Assembly: GCA_958510875.1 (NCBI GenBank)
Contig: OY294070.1
Span: forward strand, 22,435,631-22,499,630
DNA length: 64,000 bases
Reading direction: 5' to 3'
Origin: Endomychus coccineus
Taxonomy: Eukaryota > Arthropoda > Insecta > Coleoptera > Endomychidae
In this document: positions 11,072 to 22,030 of the stretch, piece after piece
How the letters are laid out: each line of letters begins with the position of its first letter
How positions within the stretch are numbered: position 1 is the first letter of the stretch
Position numbers and translations under genes: made by a program
Notes under the pieces: generated by a model
What the model saw: the letters and a program-made list of their open reading frames with translations, nothing else
What the model was told of the DNA's origin: nothing
Databases searched by the model: none

Positions 11072-12900
11072 AAGTAATTGTACTAGCGAATTTAGCAAAG
11101 CGTATGCTCGCTCAGGGCGCGCATACTCGGCGACTATTCTAGAAATTATAGATAATGGCAGAAAAATTAAAACGGTTTTGGTCCTATTAGGGACTTACTG
11201 GAGTAAACAGTATATGGCCCTAAGGCTGGAAAGTTTCCTGCCTTAGTCGTGTAAATAACTTGTATTCTTGTAATCCGTAAACAATCGGAATTCCAATCAT
11301 TAAAGTCATTTTCTCTTTATGTATATTTAGCTAATACCTTTGTAAATTCAAGTATCATTGTTTGCCTGAAGAAGCCATCAGTGTTTTATTTTTCAATTTT
11401 TATAATAAAAGTTCATTTAGGAATTTTTCTGCAGTGTAATATTCAGTGTAGTGTTCATTTGTAATACAATGTATTTGCAACAAGTAAAGACCAGTTCAAT
11501 CTTAACATTTTACTCCAATGGGTTGAACAATTTAATATACAAAAACGCGAAACTATTTCAACATCTCGACAGCCAACCATCGAATTTAGACGTACTTGGG
11601 CTCATTTTAAAGGTCTTCAAAATCATTTCAGATGCCTTGAAGAATTTTTAAACAACCTTCAGAATATGGATAACAAAGTTTATTTTGACGAACGAAATAT
11701 TTTAAATTTTTGGTGACGGCTAGTTCAAACTTTCCAGATTTGTTTTTTTTAATAAGTAATTGTAATTTTTATTTCCATATTCATATTATGCATGAATATA
11801 TTCTTTATAATCCCATATCCGTGCGGGAAGCAGTTGTAAGTAGAACAGATTATTAGAAGAATCTAGATTAATTAATGTACTCAACTATTTATAGATTACC
11901 TATAGTAAAATTAAATTTACCCAATTTTATGTATAAGTAATGTATAATGTATTTTATGTATTTAAAATATGAACAAACTCCAACTCATTATAATGTAACT
12001 TTGTATATGAGTTAATGTTATTACTAAGGATACTGTATATAAATTTGTTAATCAAATCAGATTTGTGCCCACTTAATTATTTTGATGTAAAAAGTTATAA
12101 AACGAAAAATTCATACTTCAGTTATTGCCGGTGGTGTCGTCCATACTCTGACTCGGCCGGCACTGTTATTTGGTGAAAATTGATAATTACCTGTCTTCTA
12201 TTTGTTTTTAACATAAATATATAAACGAATGAGATCGTAAAAATCATAAATTATTAAATATTTATTATTTCTCTATAAAGTATTATACTCACATTATTTA
12301 CCAACTTTTTGTATCGTTACTAATCATCTATCACAAGTGGACAAGTGCACTATTAAATCAAATTTACATAAACAAAAGTAAAATTAAATCCGATCTTTCC
12401 TAGGAAAGAGATAGAGGGATGAGTTGCTTAAGTAGCTTTAAGCTAGAAAGAAAACTACAAGAGTGCTGAAAGATGAAACGAACTACCTTTCTTATCAACT
12501 CATTTCCACCTAATCAATTTAATATTATCATGACAGTTTCAAATAACATAAACAAACAGTGATTTGTCATTCGTCGTTCACTTATGTTTGATTCAAGTTG
12601 GTAACAGGTTAACAGGGTTTTGTATTCAATGTTACATTTCGATTCCATGTGTCCCAAATTCAATTCGCATCGGGAACAAATTATTATACTTAGTTACTTG
12701 TTGAATAAAATCTACAATCTAGCAACTTTTGTTCAAGAGTAGTGTTGACAGTTGAATTTGTTTTTTCAAAAAGTTTACTGTTTTCTGTTGAAGTTGTGTT
12801 AATTTTTAACATTTTAAAATGCTTTTTTAAGTGTTTTAATTAGTAACATAAATTAAGAAACTTATAATTTATATAAAGAAAACACTCAAGAATTTTCATA
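11072..12900. other. Intergenic between FB3 and boule, nothing recognised
   Basis: AT-rich. A 66-codon frame at 11451 has no recognisable domain. No tRNA or transposon signature was seen. Confidence 0.4.
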
Positions 12901-13114
12901 CTTCTGTTAACGTAAGGTGAGTTGAATTGCAAATTTACGATTCATCATAATAATGTTTGGGGTGACTTTGGATCGATGTCACATAAATAATATTAACGGT
13001 GTTAGAATAATAATTACCACGGAACTACAAAGATAATTAAGTTGCCTGTTCATCTAACATTTTCTTCGATCAGTCGTTTTGTATTTTTATTTCCTAACGA
13101 CGATGCTTGCCGTT

Positions 13115-13294
13115 TGGTTCGTTACGTCAGATAGAATTGCGCGCACTCCGTGGTTCTTACATTTCATTGGTCGTCGCCATTTTATTGATGGTTCCGTTTT
13201 GTAGTGAAAACTTCTTTAGTTTTTAATATTTTGTGTGTTATTTTGTCAAAATTTACTCATGAATCTTAATAGATCCTTAATTTCATCATACGAA
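13115..13294 (+). promoter_or_regulatory. Candidate boule promoter and noncoding first exon
   Basis: A locally GC-richer patch (GTTCGTTACGTCAG, GCGCGCACTCCG) precedes a stretch ending in a fair donor, GAA|gtaagt, at 13294/13295. The first coding exon has an upstream acceptor at 13936-13937, so at least one noncoding exon is needed, and this is a plausible one. Another donor-like site (AAG|gtgagt) lies near 12914. No TATA box is convincing. Confidence 0.3.
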
Positions 13295-13937
13295 GTAAGT
13301 TTTCATTTATAGTACTGATTAGTTTTGTTATCTTTTACCTGTTTAGTCCTTTCAAAGCACTGCATCTCTACTGCAGTAATATTTTTTACCTAAACGCTAA
13401 TAATTGACAAAGAAATAGCAAAATATTTGTAATGTGTATGGATTAAAGGTACAATTTCTGTTTGTTAGTGTAAATTGATGCATTGATTTTAAATTAATGT
13501 AGTGTATAGAGCTTTTTGATGGTTTGACATTAGTTAATATTTGTTGCTACCTTTGTTGTAATTGAAAGGTGAAAGGCGGTTTGTTTATAAAGTTATTAAC
13601 AATCATTTGCATTTGATTTGAAGATGTAACAGGGAGAATGTACGTAAAATAGGGCAAATTAATGTAAAAGTAGGTCAAAGCATAGGGATTTTTTTTGTTT
13701 TCCCACTAAATTCGTTTCTGCCAAGTGCGTTAAATTGTTTTATTTGTCATATTATTAACAACAATATTTCTAGTCGATAAAATCAACGTTAGCTTGCCAA
13801 AATCACTGAATTGTTGAGTGAAAGAGTGCACAGATTTAAGTTTCTGGGTAGCTTGATAATCAAGATATAGAGAGCAAATGCTGAGATGGTACCTAACCCC
13901 TAACATTAATATATCTTCACGGAAATTTGTATTGCAG

Positions 13938-14122
13938 GTAGTTTTCCGAAGTGATATTGTCATCTAAAAGAAAAATGTCGGCCCCAAATCAAACTAACGG
14001 AAAAAAAAGTTCAAACAGTTCTGTTGCTAACACACCAGCCAGTACTCCTGTTACTAACACAAATGGCAACACTCAATCTGTAATCAATTCACCTCCCCCG
14101 AACAATAATGCCCCAAAATATG
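13938..14122 (+). CDS. bol: boule (DAZ family) exon with start codon; N-terminal disordered segment
   Basis: The acceptor ends at 13937 (attgcag). The coding part starts at ATG 13975 in a favourable AAAAATGTC context and runs to the donor ATG|gtaagt at 14122/14123. It encodes 49 residues plus one base, a Ser/Asn/Thr/Pro-rich leader ending NNNAPKY. The split Gly codon joins exactly to the RRM exon at 18504. Boule is the ancestral DAZ-family RNA-binding protein; in insects it acts in the testis to allow translation of meiotic mRNAs such as the Cdc25 twine. Joining all six coding exons gives 2247 nt, 748 aa plus stop, with no phase break; using the exon at 30484 gives 258 aa. Whether the upstream noncoding exon is the one at 13.2 kb is unknown. 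Confidence 0.9.
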
Positions 14123-15034
14123 GTAAGTACACATTAATAATCAAGTTCCAAATTAAATTATTTAAGTTGTTTGAATGCACATTATAATACCTTCTAGGAA
14201 TTCAAAGATTTTTTTTATACCTATTATCGTTTGTTTGTGTAGATACTATTTATTTATGCAATTCTTATATATTGTAGTAATAGAACATGTTGAAATTCTG
14301 GCAACAAAATTTCAAATATTCCCAAAATTTTAATATGAAGACAACATTTCATAAAACTCTTCAAACACATTCCTATCTTCTGGAGTGTCCCAATCGTAAA
14401 TCAATGATGTGCTTGTGTAATCTGCTGAAAACTGAGTATTGCTATATGTCATACCTACCAAACATTCTACACTTGAATTCTTTTCTGAATTCCCATCCTA
14501 GAAATATTTCATTTGACTGCTGGTTTTTCGATAGTGCCTTGTTGATTATAAGACACCAAGGTGGCAATTCTCTTCTGATTGGTCATATAACATAATATGC
14601 TTTGTGTTGGATAAACGTGCTATCTTTAATTTCCCTATTTTGGAACAATAGCTTTCGTGTAGATTCTTTTTTCTGTAACTGAGGCAAAGGACTTTTCCTT
14701 GTTATCTTGTATAACACTCACGGAATTGAAGGTATTACCTTTGATAGAAGTTTTTAACCATTCTACTGATATGTTATGGCCATTATAACATCCTACTATT
14801 TTGAGTTATAGATCACATTTGTTTCTAACAGAAAGGTTCTTTATTTAAATCAATTCCGTAATTTCTGACAACATATGATTTGATGGTTTTTAGAACTCTT
14901 AACATAATCTGTCACTCAGAATGAAAACTCATATTACTGCAGGAAAACCTAGAAAACCAGAATGTTTTTAACTAGATATGTAAAATGCAAAATATTTGAG
15001 ACTGATGTTTTTGATTCTCCAACATGAAATGTAG
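14123..15034. other. boule intron sequence, nothing recognised
   Basis: AT-rich intron. A 102-codon frame at 14287 shows no domain and is taken as chance. Confidence 0.4.
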
Positions 15035-15806
15035 TTTTAACGAAATAATAAATAAAACTACTTTGTTATACTATCACTGATATTTAATACAGTCGTTACT
15101 ATAGTTTCAATGCTAAACTTGTCATCTTCAGACGAAAACGAAGGTATGAATTTAACAAATATAGGTTTAAGAAGGAATACAACAACAAATTTTATGACTA
15201 TAGGAAATAGTTCTAGGAAAAACCAGAGAGGGGTAATGTGATTAGGTAATTCCGTGAGGACCTTAGTGGTGGGGGTATAATTACTAACGGACTTTAAATA
15301 CGAAAATAAGGTTATTAATACATTGAAGAGATTACTGTAGTATACATCTAGTTGATCGTTTAGAATCTTATTATCACACGTCTTCATTTCTTTGAAAATT
15401 TCCATTGACTCTAATATATTTAGTTTTGAAATTTTATCTTGACTATGTAAAATTTGAACATTATTCAAATTAGGAAAGGTATGGCCTGTTTCTAAAATAT
15501 GATTTGTAAATGAAGAACCGGTTTTATTATTTTTAAAGGAACGAAAATGTTCTTTATATCTAACTGCTATGCTACGGCAAGATCTACCTATGTAAAAACT
15601 ATCACACTCTGAACAAGTTAGTTTATAAACTCCAGGTCTTTTAAATTTGTCAGTTTTATTTTTCGCATTGAACAGAATATGAGATAATTTGTTTGGGGGT
15701 TTAAAGCTGATGGTCAGGTTATGATTTTAGTGTTGAAACTATAGTAACGACTATATTAAATATCAGTGATAGTAACAAAGTAGTTTTATATATTATTTCG
15801 TTAAAA
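15035..15806 (-). mobile_element. Penelope-like element, family B (inverted arms around an endonuclease fragment)
   Basis: The left arm 15035-15113 (TTTTAACGAAATAATA through ACTATAGTTTCAA) is repeated inverted at about 15730-15806. Between the arms the minus strand encodes a nearly intact GIY-YIG endonuclease. The inner edge of the left arm read on the minus strand gives CTGAAGATGACAAG followed by ATTGAAACTATAGT, a worn version of the hammerhead-like architecture of family A. It lies in the 4.4-kb boule intron, antisense to boule. Confidence 0.75.
15270..15715 (-). pseudogene. GIY-YIG endonuclease domain of Penelope-like element B (5-prime truncated)
   Basis: Minus-strand reading gives KPPNKLSHILFNAKNK, then GVYKLTCSECDSFYIG (the GVYK and YIG halves of the nuclease, with the CxxC pair inserted as is typical of Penelope-like elements), then RSCRSIAVRYKEHFRS (conserved Arg and the EH motif), then SSFTNHILETGHTF. 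It continues into the C-terminal helix with LNILESMEIFKEM. The domain is open for about 150 residues, but the reverse transcriptase is absent, so it is a 5-prime-truncated copy. Known role in the family: nicking target DNA for reverse transcription. Confidence 0.85.
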
Positions 15807-16334
15807 TGATGAACTATCACAAAGTAACGGCTTCCACAATTGAATTTATGAAATGTAGTCTTTACAGCTACAAATGGAAAATTATATCATTCATAAATTA
15901 TTCAAATCCGTATTGATTTGGTGGAAGAAGTTGTTTATTTAACATATCCTGATATTGTTCCCCATTTATTCTGGCAGCATTACCAGCATCATTTTCAAAA
16001 TCATTTGTGTTCAAACTAATTGTTGTTGAACTGTTTAATGTAGTATGTTGACATCATATGGCTTGTAGATGACAGTTGTTGAATATTTGCACCTTCTCAT
16101 TCACAAAACAAAGACTATTTTTCACATTCAAACTATAAGAACAGATTACATTCAATAATTATTATGATTTTTTTTGTATTATATGTTTAATAATTTGAAG
16201 TAATCCCTTGATTATAATTTTATGTAGTCATTGACTAATTTAGTTGTTTTTCAAATTACCGGTTTTTTTATATTCCATATAAAAGTAATTACAACTAATT
16301 TATCAGCCTTGAAAAACATCAAACCAATTGATAC
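15807..16334. other. boule intron sequence, nothing recognised
   Basis: AT-rich, no coding or repeat structure noted. Confidence 0.4.
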
Positions 16335-18170
16335 CTATATTTGAGAGAGAGAGAGATATTTTATTTCAGTATAGTAGTCTACATACAACCTACACAAAGC
16401 ACATTCTATATATACATAGTCTAAGAAATATGTCAAGTAAAAACATTTCGAAAAGATCAATAAAAATATAAAATCAATATGAATATAAAATACATCAATA
16501 AGAACAATGGATCCAAAGTCAAGTATTACTCCTGCAGAAATTCTTCCAGGGTATAATGCTCTGAATTGCATAAAAAGGTTCTACAAGATTTCAGGAAGGC
16601 ACCTGCAGCTTCAATGCTCTTCACTTCATATGGAAGCTTATTATAGAATTTCATTGCCTTATAGTGTGTGTTCTTTTCATAGAGTGCTTTTTTGTGCAGT
16701 GGATAATCAAAATCGTCTTTATGTCTGGTTTCGTATGTGTGAGTTTTTTTAAAAGCTTCGAAAATCTTAGGTTGCTTAGTTAAAAATTGTATACATTCAT
16801 AAATATAAATTCCAGGTAGTGTCAGTAATTTATTGCCTCTAAAGACCCCTCTGCATGTGTCTGTCATTTTCATGTTGAGAATGAGTTTAATAGATTTTTT
16901 TTGACATAAAAAAACTCTTTAAGTCCGAGCTGGAACCCCAAATGGATATTCCAAACTTGACGGCTGAGTAAAAGCTTCCATAATAAACCATCATAAGTGC
17001 ATCATGATCAATAGGTTTTTTCAGAACTCTCAGTGCATATATTATTGATGACAATCTCTTACACAAATTGTCTATGTGTCCTGGCCAGTTCATAGTTTCG
17101 TTTACGTGTACTCCTAAAAATTTAACTGTGGATTCACAGGCTATTTTGCTTTTACCGAAATGAATGTTGTTGGGGGTCTCAATGCTGTTATTTACCTTGA
17201 AAAGTATACAATTTGTTTTGTCGTTGTTCAGAACAAGCCTATTTTCCTCAAAATATTTTTTTGTTCTTTCTAGCATTTGACTGCCTAATTCCATAATATC
17301 TTTGAAATCTGGGCCTGATATTAAAAAATTTGAATCATCCGCATAATTTATTAAGTGAGTGGTAGATTTATCAGTTACTGTGTTCTGTATATCATTCACA
17401 AATATAATGAAGAGTATGGGACCAAGAACATCTCCTGTGGTACCCCCACAGAAGTTGTCTTTTTTTCAAGTATGACTAACCAGTCATATCCCTTTCCTCG
17501 TACTCCATATTTATAGAGTTTATGTAATAGCAAATCATGGTCAATGCAGTCAAAGGCCTTGGATAGGTCCAGAAAGACTCCACATGACAAGTCTCCAGTC
17601 TCCAAAGCTTCTAGAACTAAGCTGCTGAAATGAACCAGAGCTGTTTCAACTGATCTTTTTTTCATATATCCATGTTGATAAGCGGAAAACATGTTGAAGT
17701 TCTCGAAGAAGGATACTATTCTTCGAGCCATTGCAATTTCAAATATTTTTGAGAAGCATTTTAATAGGCTTATGGGTCTGAAGTTTCCAAAGTCTATGAA
17801 ATTTCCTTTTTTGTGTAAAGGTTTAATCACAGCTAATTTAAGTTCATTTGGAAATGTTCCCTCTTCAAAGGACTTATTTATTAGGAAAGTCAAGATGCTA
17901 GCTACTTCATGGACACATGTTTTGAGCAATTTAATTGGAATTTCATCTATGCCAGTGCTTCTTTTAATTTTCATACTTAATATGATAGAAATGTTACTTC
18001 TGTTAGAGGCGTTAAGAATAGGGTGTTCGTGATATTCTATCAGTCTGTCATAATTATTTGATTTTTTGAGGTTCTGCTGTGTTGATAGAAGTGTTAGTGC
18101 ACAGTTAGTGAAGTGTTCGTTAAAATTATTTGCTTTTTCAAGTGGTTTATCTATATTTTTATACTAGTTT
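16335..18170 (-). pseudogene. Jockey/CR1-type non-LTR retrotransposon, reverse transcriptase region, frameshifted
   Basis: Minus strand, 5-prime truncated near 18170. In order: KPLEKANNFNEHFTN before the palm, TGIDEIPIKLLK (motif 1), LAVIKPLHKKG and NFRPISLLKCFSK (motif 2), AYQHGYMKKRSVETAL, FLDLSKAFDCIDHDLL (motif A Asp), a VPQ box where one missing base shifts the frame near 17435, INYADDSNFLISG (catalytic YADD, near 17340), then the thumb. A second frameshift near 16900 leads into DTCRGVFRGNKLL and the end EEFLQE at about 16526. There also seems to be a deletion of 20-30 residues before the VPQ box. The 3-prime end has a TATTTTAT/GA-repeat tail. Not active. Confidence 0.85.
16341..16357. 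repeat. GA microsatellite at the retrotransposon 3-prime end
   Basis: Run of GA dinucleotides adjoining the tail of the minus-strand retrotransposon. Confidence 0.7.
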
Positions 18171-18503
18171 TTTAATATCTAGTTTAATAATCCACATTGA
18201 AATCTGTATGATTTGTAAGTGGTTGTTTGAATAACATCTGTTATTTTCATTCTGATATTGATATTGATTCATTTCTGGCTAGTGTTCCTTGAATTAATTA
18301 GATTGTGAGGCTACATGCATCATATGTTTTGTCTGAAATGATTTATCTAAGTATAAAACTATTAGATAAGTTAATGTTGTCAGTAAGAAGACATTTTATC
18401 TTTAGTAGCATGAATAATATATAAAGGGAACAGTGTAAGTGGTCAGATAAAATGACTCACATTGTGTTGATAATGTAAGTCAATGTTGTTATTTGATTTC
18501 TAG

Positions 18504-18757
18504 GTACTCTAGTTCCAAACAGAATATTTGTGGGTGGCATATCTGCCAATACAACTGAAGGTGAATTACTACAATTGTTCAGCAGCTATGGTACCGTCAA
18601 GGCTGCTAAAATAATACAGGACCGAGCTGGAGTGTCCAAGGGATATGGTTTCATAACTTTTGAAAGTGAGGATGATGCAAAACGTCCTCTCAGAGAGGCC
18701 GAAAACATTGTTTTAAGAGAACGTAAACTAAACATTGCTCCAGCTATCAAAAAACAA
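18504..18757 (+). CDS. bol: boule exon encoding the RNA-recognition motif
   Basis: Acceptor tttctag ends at 18503; donor CAA|gtaagt at 18757/18758. It encodes the whole RRM: VPNRIFVGGISAN with RNP2 RIFVGGI, SSYGTVKAAKIIQDRAG, RNP1 KGYGFITF, and the C-terminal strand LNIAPAIKKQ. The aromatic residues of RNP1 are intact, so RNA binding should be retained. GVSKGYGF and the IxPAIxKQ ending are the hallmarks of DAZ/Boule RRMs, which bind U-rich/GUU-containing 3-prime UTRs. The first base completes a Gly codon from the previous exon and the exon ends in phase 0. This exon is the main basis for the gene name. Confidence 0.97.
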
Positions 18758-18977
18758 GTAAGTGACATTGAATATGAAGTAAACTGTAAATTTCAAAATT
18801 ATAATATGAGACAGATAGAAGGAAATTTGTCTTATTGTAAAATTACACACTTTGATCTGTAACTTCCGTTACTTGAGTTTCAGCATTTTTCCCTGATCTT
18901 CAGATGGTATTCTACTACCATCTGGAATAAAAGAAGTTACAAATTGTAGTGATGTTAACATAGTATTATATGAGGTA

Positions 18978-19445
18978 CCACTGTGATTCCGAAGCCTGAT
19001 TTACTCCGAAGTAATTTAGAAATGCAAAAATAATAAAAATTTAGAAGCTTGTCAAATTAGCCATTTTTGTAAATTTTCCACCCCTACGATGATATTCGAG
19101 TAAATCTGGCTTCGGAATCGTATTCAACGACCCAAAAAACCTTCTTGGTGCATTCGAAATGCCTAAAACAAGTAAATTGCAAAATAACATATAGGGATGC
19201 AACATTGGCCAATTTCGTCGATTTTAACACCCCTACGATGGATTGCAAGTAAATCTGGCTACGGATTCATGTTCAGCGACCCAAAAAACCCTCTAGGTGC
19301 ACTCGAAATGCCAAAATACCTTTTTTGTAGAAAATACAATTCAAGATTTGGAGATTTCAGACCATTTTCGCCCCCCAATGGGTGGGGTTGGGGTTCCCAA
19401 GAGGTTTTAAGGTGTATGAATGATCCTGAGAACCTCCCGAAGCTA
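18978..19445. repeat. Fragment of a foldback-type repeat with tandem internal blocks
   Basis: GATTCCGAAGCCTGATTTACT at about 18984 is the near-inverse of AGTAAATCTGGCTTCGGAATC at 19099. The block from CCCCTACGATG through AATCTGGCT, the CGACCCAAAAAACC segment and TCGAAATGCC is present twice in direct order (about 19081-19170 and 19229-19315). It looks like a rearranged piece of a long-inverted-repeat element. The 90-codon frame at 19197 is repeat sequence. Confidence 0.6.
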
Positions 19446-19693
19446 ATGCAAAAAAAAATGTTTGATTAGAACTTACATGTTTTTTTTTTTCGGTTCATAG
19501 CCTGAACTAAATGTCTGGTATTGAATAACGGCGATAATTAATTAATTATATTCTGATAAAAATATTGAATACCATTTTCATTGTTTGCCGAATCTTTGAA
19601 AGAGGGGGGTTGAATAATATTTCAATGTGAAACCTTCAACTCTAAAATTTGTAGATACAAGGTTATGTTTGAATGAATGTCTATCTGTTTCAG

Positions 19694-19871
19694 CCATTTA
19701 ATCGTGCTTTCGATGGTGCAAGTCCCCCTACAGTTACCGTAGGTAACCCCACGCCGTACTTCTTGCCGGCCACTGCCGTACCTTATTTCCAGGGCAACGT
19801 TGGGTATTACGCGCCGCCCAACGGTCCGAATCCCGGAGATCCAAATAGTCAGCAAGCCGCCGTGTATCAAC
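19694..19871 (+). CDS. bol: boule exon 4 of this model (post-RRM Pro/Tyr/Gln-rich)
   Basis: Acceptor tgtttcag ends at 19693; donor CAAC|gtaagt at 19871/19872. It starts in phase 0 with PFNRAFDGASPP, directly continuing the KKQ end of the RRM exon as in other insect Boule proteins. It goes on to NPTPYFLPATAVPYFQ and NVGYYAPPN, and ends with one base of a split codon. Base composition is clearly richer in GC than the flanking introns. This Pro/Tyr-rich region follows the RRM where DAZ proteins carry their DAZ repeat; no clear DAZ repeat is visible. Confidence 0.93.
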
Positions 19872-21022
19872 GTAAGTATTCTCATTATTTTCATACAATT
19901 TCTTGTACATTATTATTGCTTGTTTAATCATTTTGATATCAGGTAACGATGGGTTAAAATTAGTGGAAAAAAAAACACTTAATCTACAACAATATTTGTT
20001 TCTGAATGTAACTTCAGTTTCTTACATTACTAAAAATTAAAATATACTGGAGAAACCTAACATTATTTCACTAAGAATTAAAATATACTGCAGATATGTA
20101 ACATTATATACAGGGTGTTTGTTTTCAATCCCTAACTATATCTCCAGGCTTGAAAGCGATTGTTTTGCACGCTGTCAGTCTACTGTTTTTTCTCTCAAAT
20201 TTGTTTTGAATCTGTCTTTCTAATTTAAAAATATCGATTTTAGGCCCACCATTACCTCATAACTTTTTTAAAGAAGGTGGGAAAAAAAATGGGGTGCTAT
20301 TTAAAAAAAAAAATAAGTTATTGAGATCTTAAATTTGACACTTTCATGGCATATGTTTACCCAATTTTTTGCTCACTTTCTCAAAATTTTCTGTCACAGT
20401 TTCAAATTTATTGAAACATGAACTTCTATAAATTACTTTTGAAGGTAATTACAATAAATCAAGATCCTGCAAAAGCTACATCTTTTTTTTTAATTGTATT
20501 AACTAAAAAACTGTTGAGAATCAAGGAAGGGTGGAGGGGGGGGGTTGTATTATCAAACTCGCCCTTAATTTCGACAAAGAAAAACTTTTCCTAGAACAAA
20601 TACTATTCACAATAAAGTGTAAAGTAAAGTGAAGTATAAAGTATAAAAAAACCAGGTTTACAAAATAAACTTTACCTTTCATTTCTGCAGAGGCTGGTTA
20701 TAATCTGACAAAAAAATATTAATTGCGTAATAATTTATACTGAAACCAAAAACGGCAAAAAAAAAGAAAATATTAATAATAATTATTGTGGAAAATAATT
20801 CAACTTGATGTGTAGTTTTTTTTAATATATCTTCGTAGTTCTATCTTGTAATCACTCTTTTTAATTGCTTTGTGACTATTCCGCAGATTATTAAAAAAAG
20901 TTCTTATAGCTTAATATTTCGAACTCTCTCTCGCAACTTCCAAAATTGCTTTGGGCAATAATACTATATCTTTTTTTCTAGTTTTTGGAAAATTATTTAT
21001 GAATTTTTCTGACAGATTTTTG
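19872..21022. other. boule intron with an unclassified repeat at about 20110
   Basis: TATACAGGGTGTTTG near 20107 resembles the start of common insect interspersed repeats, but no ends could be set. Otherwise AT-rich with homopolymer runs; no gene. Confidence 0.35.
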
Positions 21023-21162
21023 TACCGGGATATCAAAAATTATCTTGGTCAAGGGTGGTTGTGGAATCTAAAACGTGTGTCTTACTTTACGTTATCAAAA
21101 CTGGTGTCAAATTAATTAATTTGAAGTTTCTAAAAGTGAGAAATTTCGCAATTTTATACGAA

Positions 21163-21575
21163 TGTTATAACACTCAGAAGTCTCTAGCGCTTTAGACTCC
21201 GGGATTTTCACGTGGCCTATCGAAATTAGAAGGTTCGAATTGTATAAAAACACAATTGCATGAACGCCAGACGTCCTATGTAATTATTTACGAACGTAAT
21301 CATTTTGACATATGCCTCGAGGAGCTCGCTACGCGTCAGTTAAGAGTTTATACTTTGTACCTCGATCATGTTAATTCGGAGCCGTTTTATGCCCCGTGCG
21401 GCCGGCGCCAGTTGTAATAAAGTGTTTTCGGCTACAGGCCGCTAGCTCTTAACCGCTTTTGGGTATATTTTAGTAACTAGAAAATTCCCTTTGGTACGTC
21501 GCACGTTAGACGCGCGTAGCTGAGACCTGAGAGTACCTGTTTCTATTTTAATTAAATTTTCCTATTTAATCGACA
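21163..21575 (+). repeat. Candidate solo LTR of a BEL/Pao-like element inside FB4
   Basis: TG at 21163 and CA at 21574-21575 bound a 413-base stretch. It is followed by TTTTGGGGCCCGAGACT, which looks like the primer-binding/leader junction of LTR retroelements. An AATAAAG lies inside near 21417. No second LTR copy is in the window, so the bounds are a proposal. BEL/Pao is a guess from the leader. Confidence 0.4.
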
Positions 21576-21628
21576 TTTTGGGGCCCGAGACTATGCTATT
21601 TAGTTGGCCCCGTTCATAAACTAACGAC

Positions 21629-21802
21629 ATGGAGCGAAAACCGCATGCGAAAAGTCCTCGTAAAGACGTTCTATGTTCCGAAGATTTGCACTTTTCTAAC
21701 TTGCGAGCTATACGCTCCTCACGTGAACGTCATTCGATCTATCGAAAATTAACCAATTTAAAACAGTTTTCGACCCCGTTTGTGGCTATTGCGACCTTGT
21801 AA
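21629..21802 (+). pseudogene. Possible truncated gag start behind the captured LTR
   Basis: An ATG at 21629, 54 bases after the proposed LTR end, opens 57 codons to a TAA. It begins MERKPHAKSPRKD and is Arg/Lys-rich (LRAIRSSRERHSIYRKL). Position and charge suggest the N-terminus of a gag, cut short when the segment was captured. No conserved domain is recognised. Confidence 0.3.
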
Positions 21803-22030
21803 AAGGTTCAAAGTTAACATTTCGTTTTACATTCCACAACCACCCTTGACGAAGATAATTTTTAATTTGTAGTTCATTATTGTTTCACAACTGAAATAAA
21901 TAGGTATGAAATTTGTAGGTTATTGATGATGTCAGTGTGACAGTGACATAATTATTTCAAACGTATAGTAAGATACACGTTTTAGATTCCACAACCACCC
22001 TTGACCAAGGTAATTTTTGATATCCCGGTA

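Larger units (their letters stand above)
21023..22030. mobile_element. Foldback element FB4 containing a captured retrotransposon leader
   Basis: TACCGGGATATCAAAAATTA at 21023 is the inverse of the sequence ending at 22030 (TTTTTGATATCCCGGTA). Pairing continues through CAAGGGTGGTTGTGGAATC into ACGTGT, about 65 bp. A further copy of the ACAACCACCCTTGAC block sits internally at about 21837. The interior is GC-richer and carries LTR-like sequence. No transposase and no convincing target duplication. Confidence 0.65.

Noticed and set aside
14287..14595. 102-codon + frame in a boule intron
   Set aside because: No domain, intron-like composition, no splice or start context.
18866..18950. Small inverted repeat GTAACTTC...GAAGTTAC with a CTTCAGATGG phrase
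   Set aside because: Reminiscent of Penelope-type ends but core motifs are not aligned; too weak to call.
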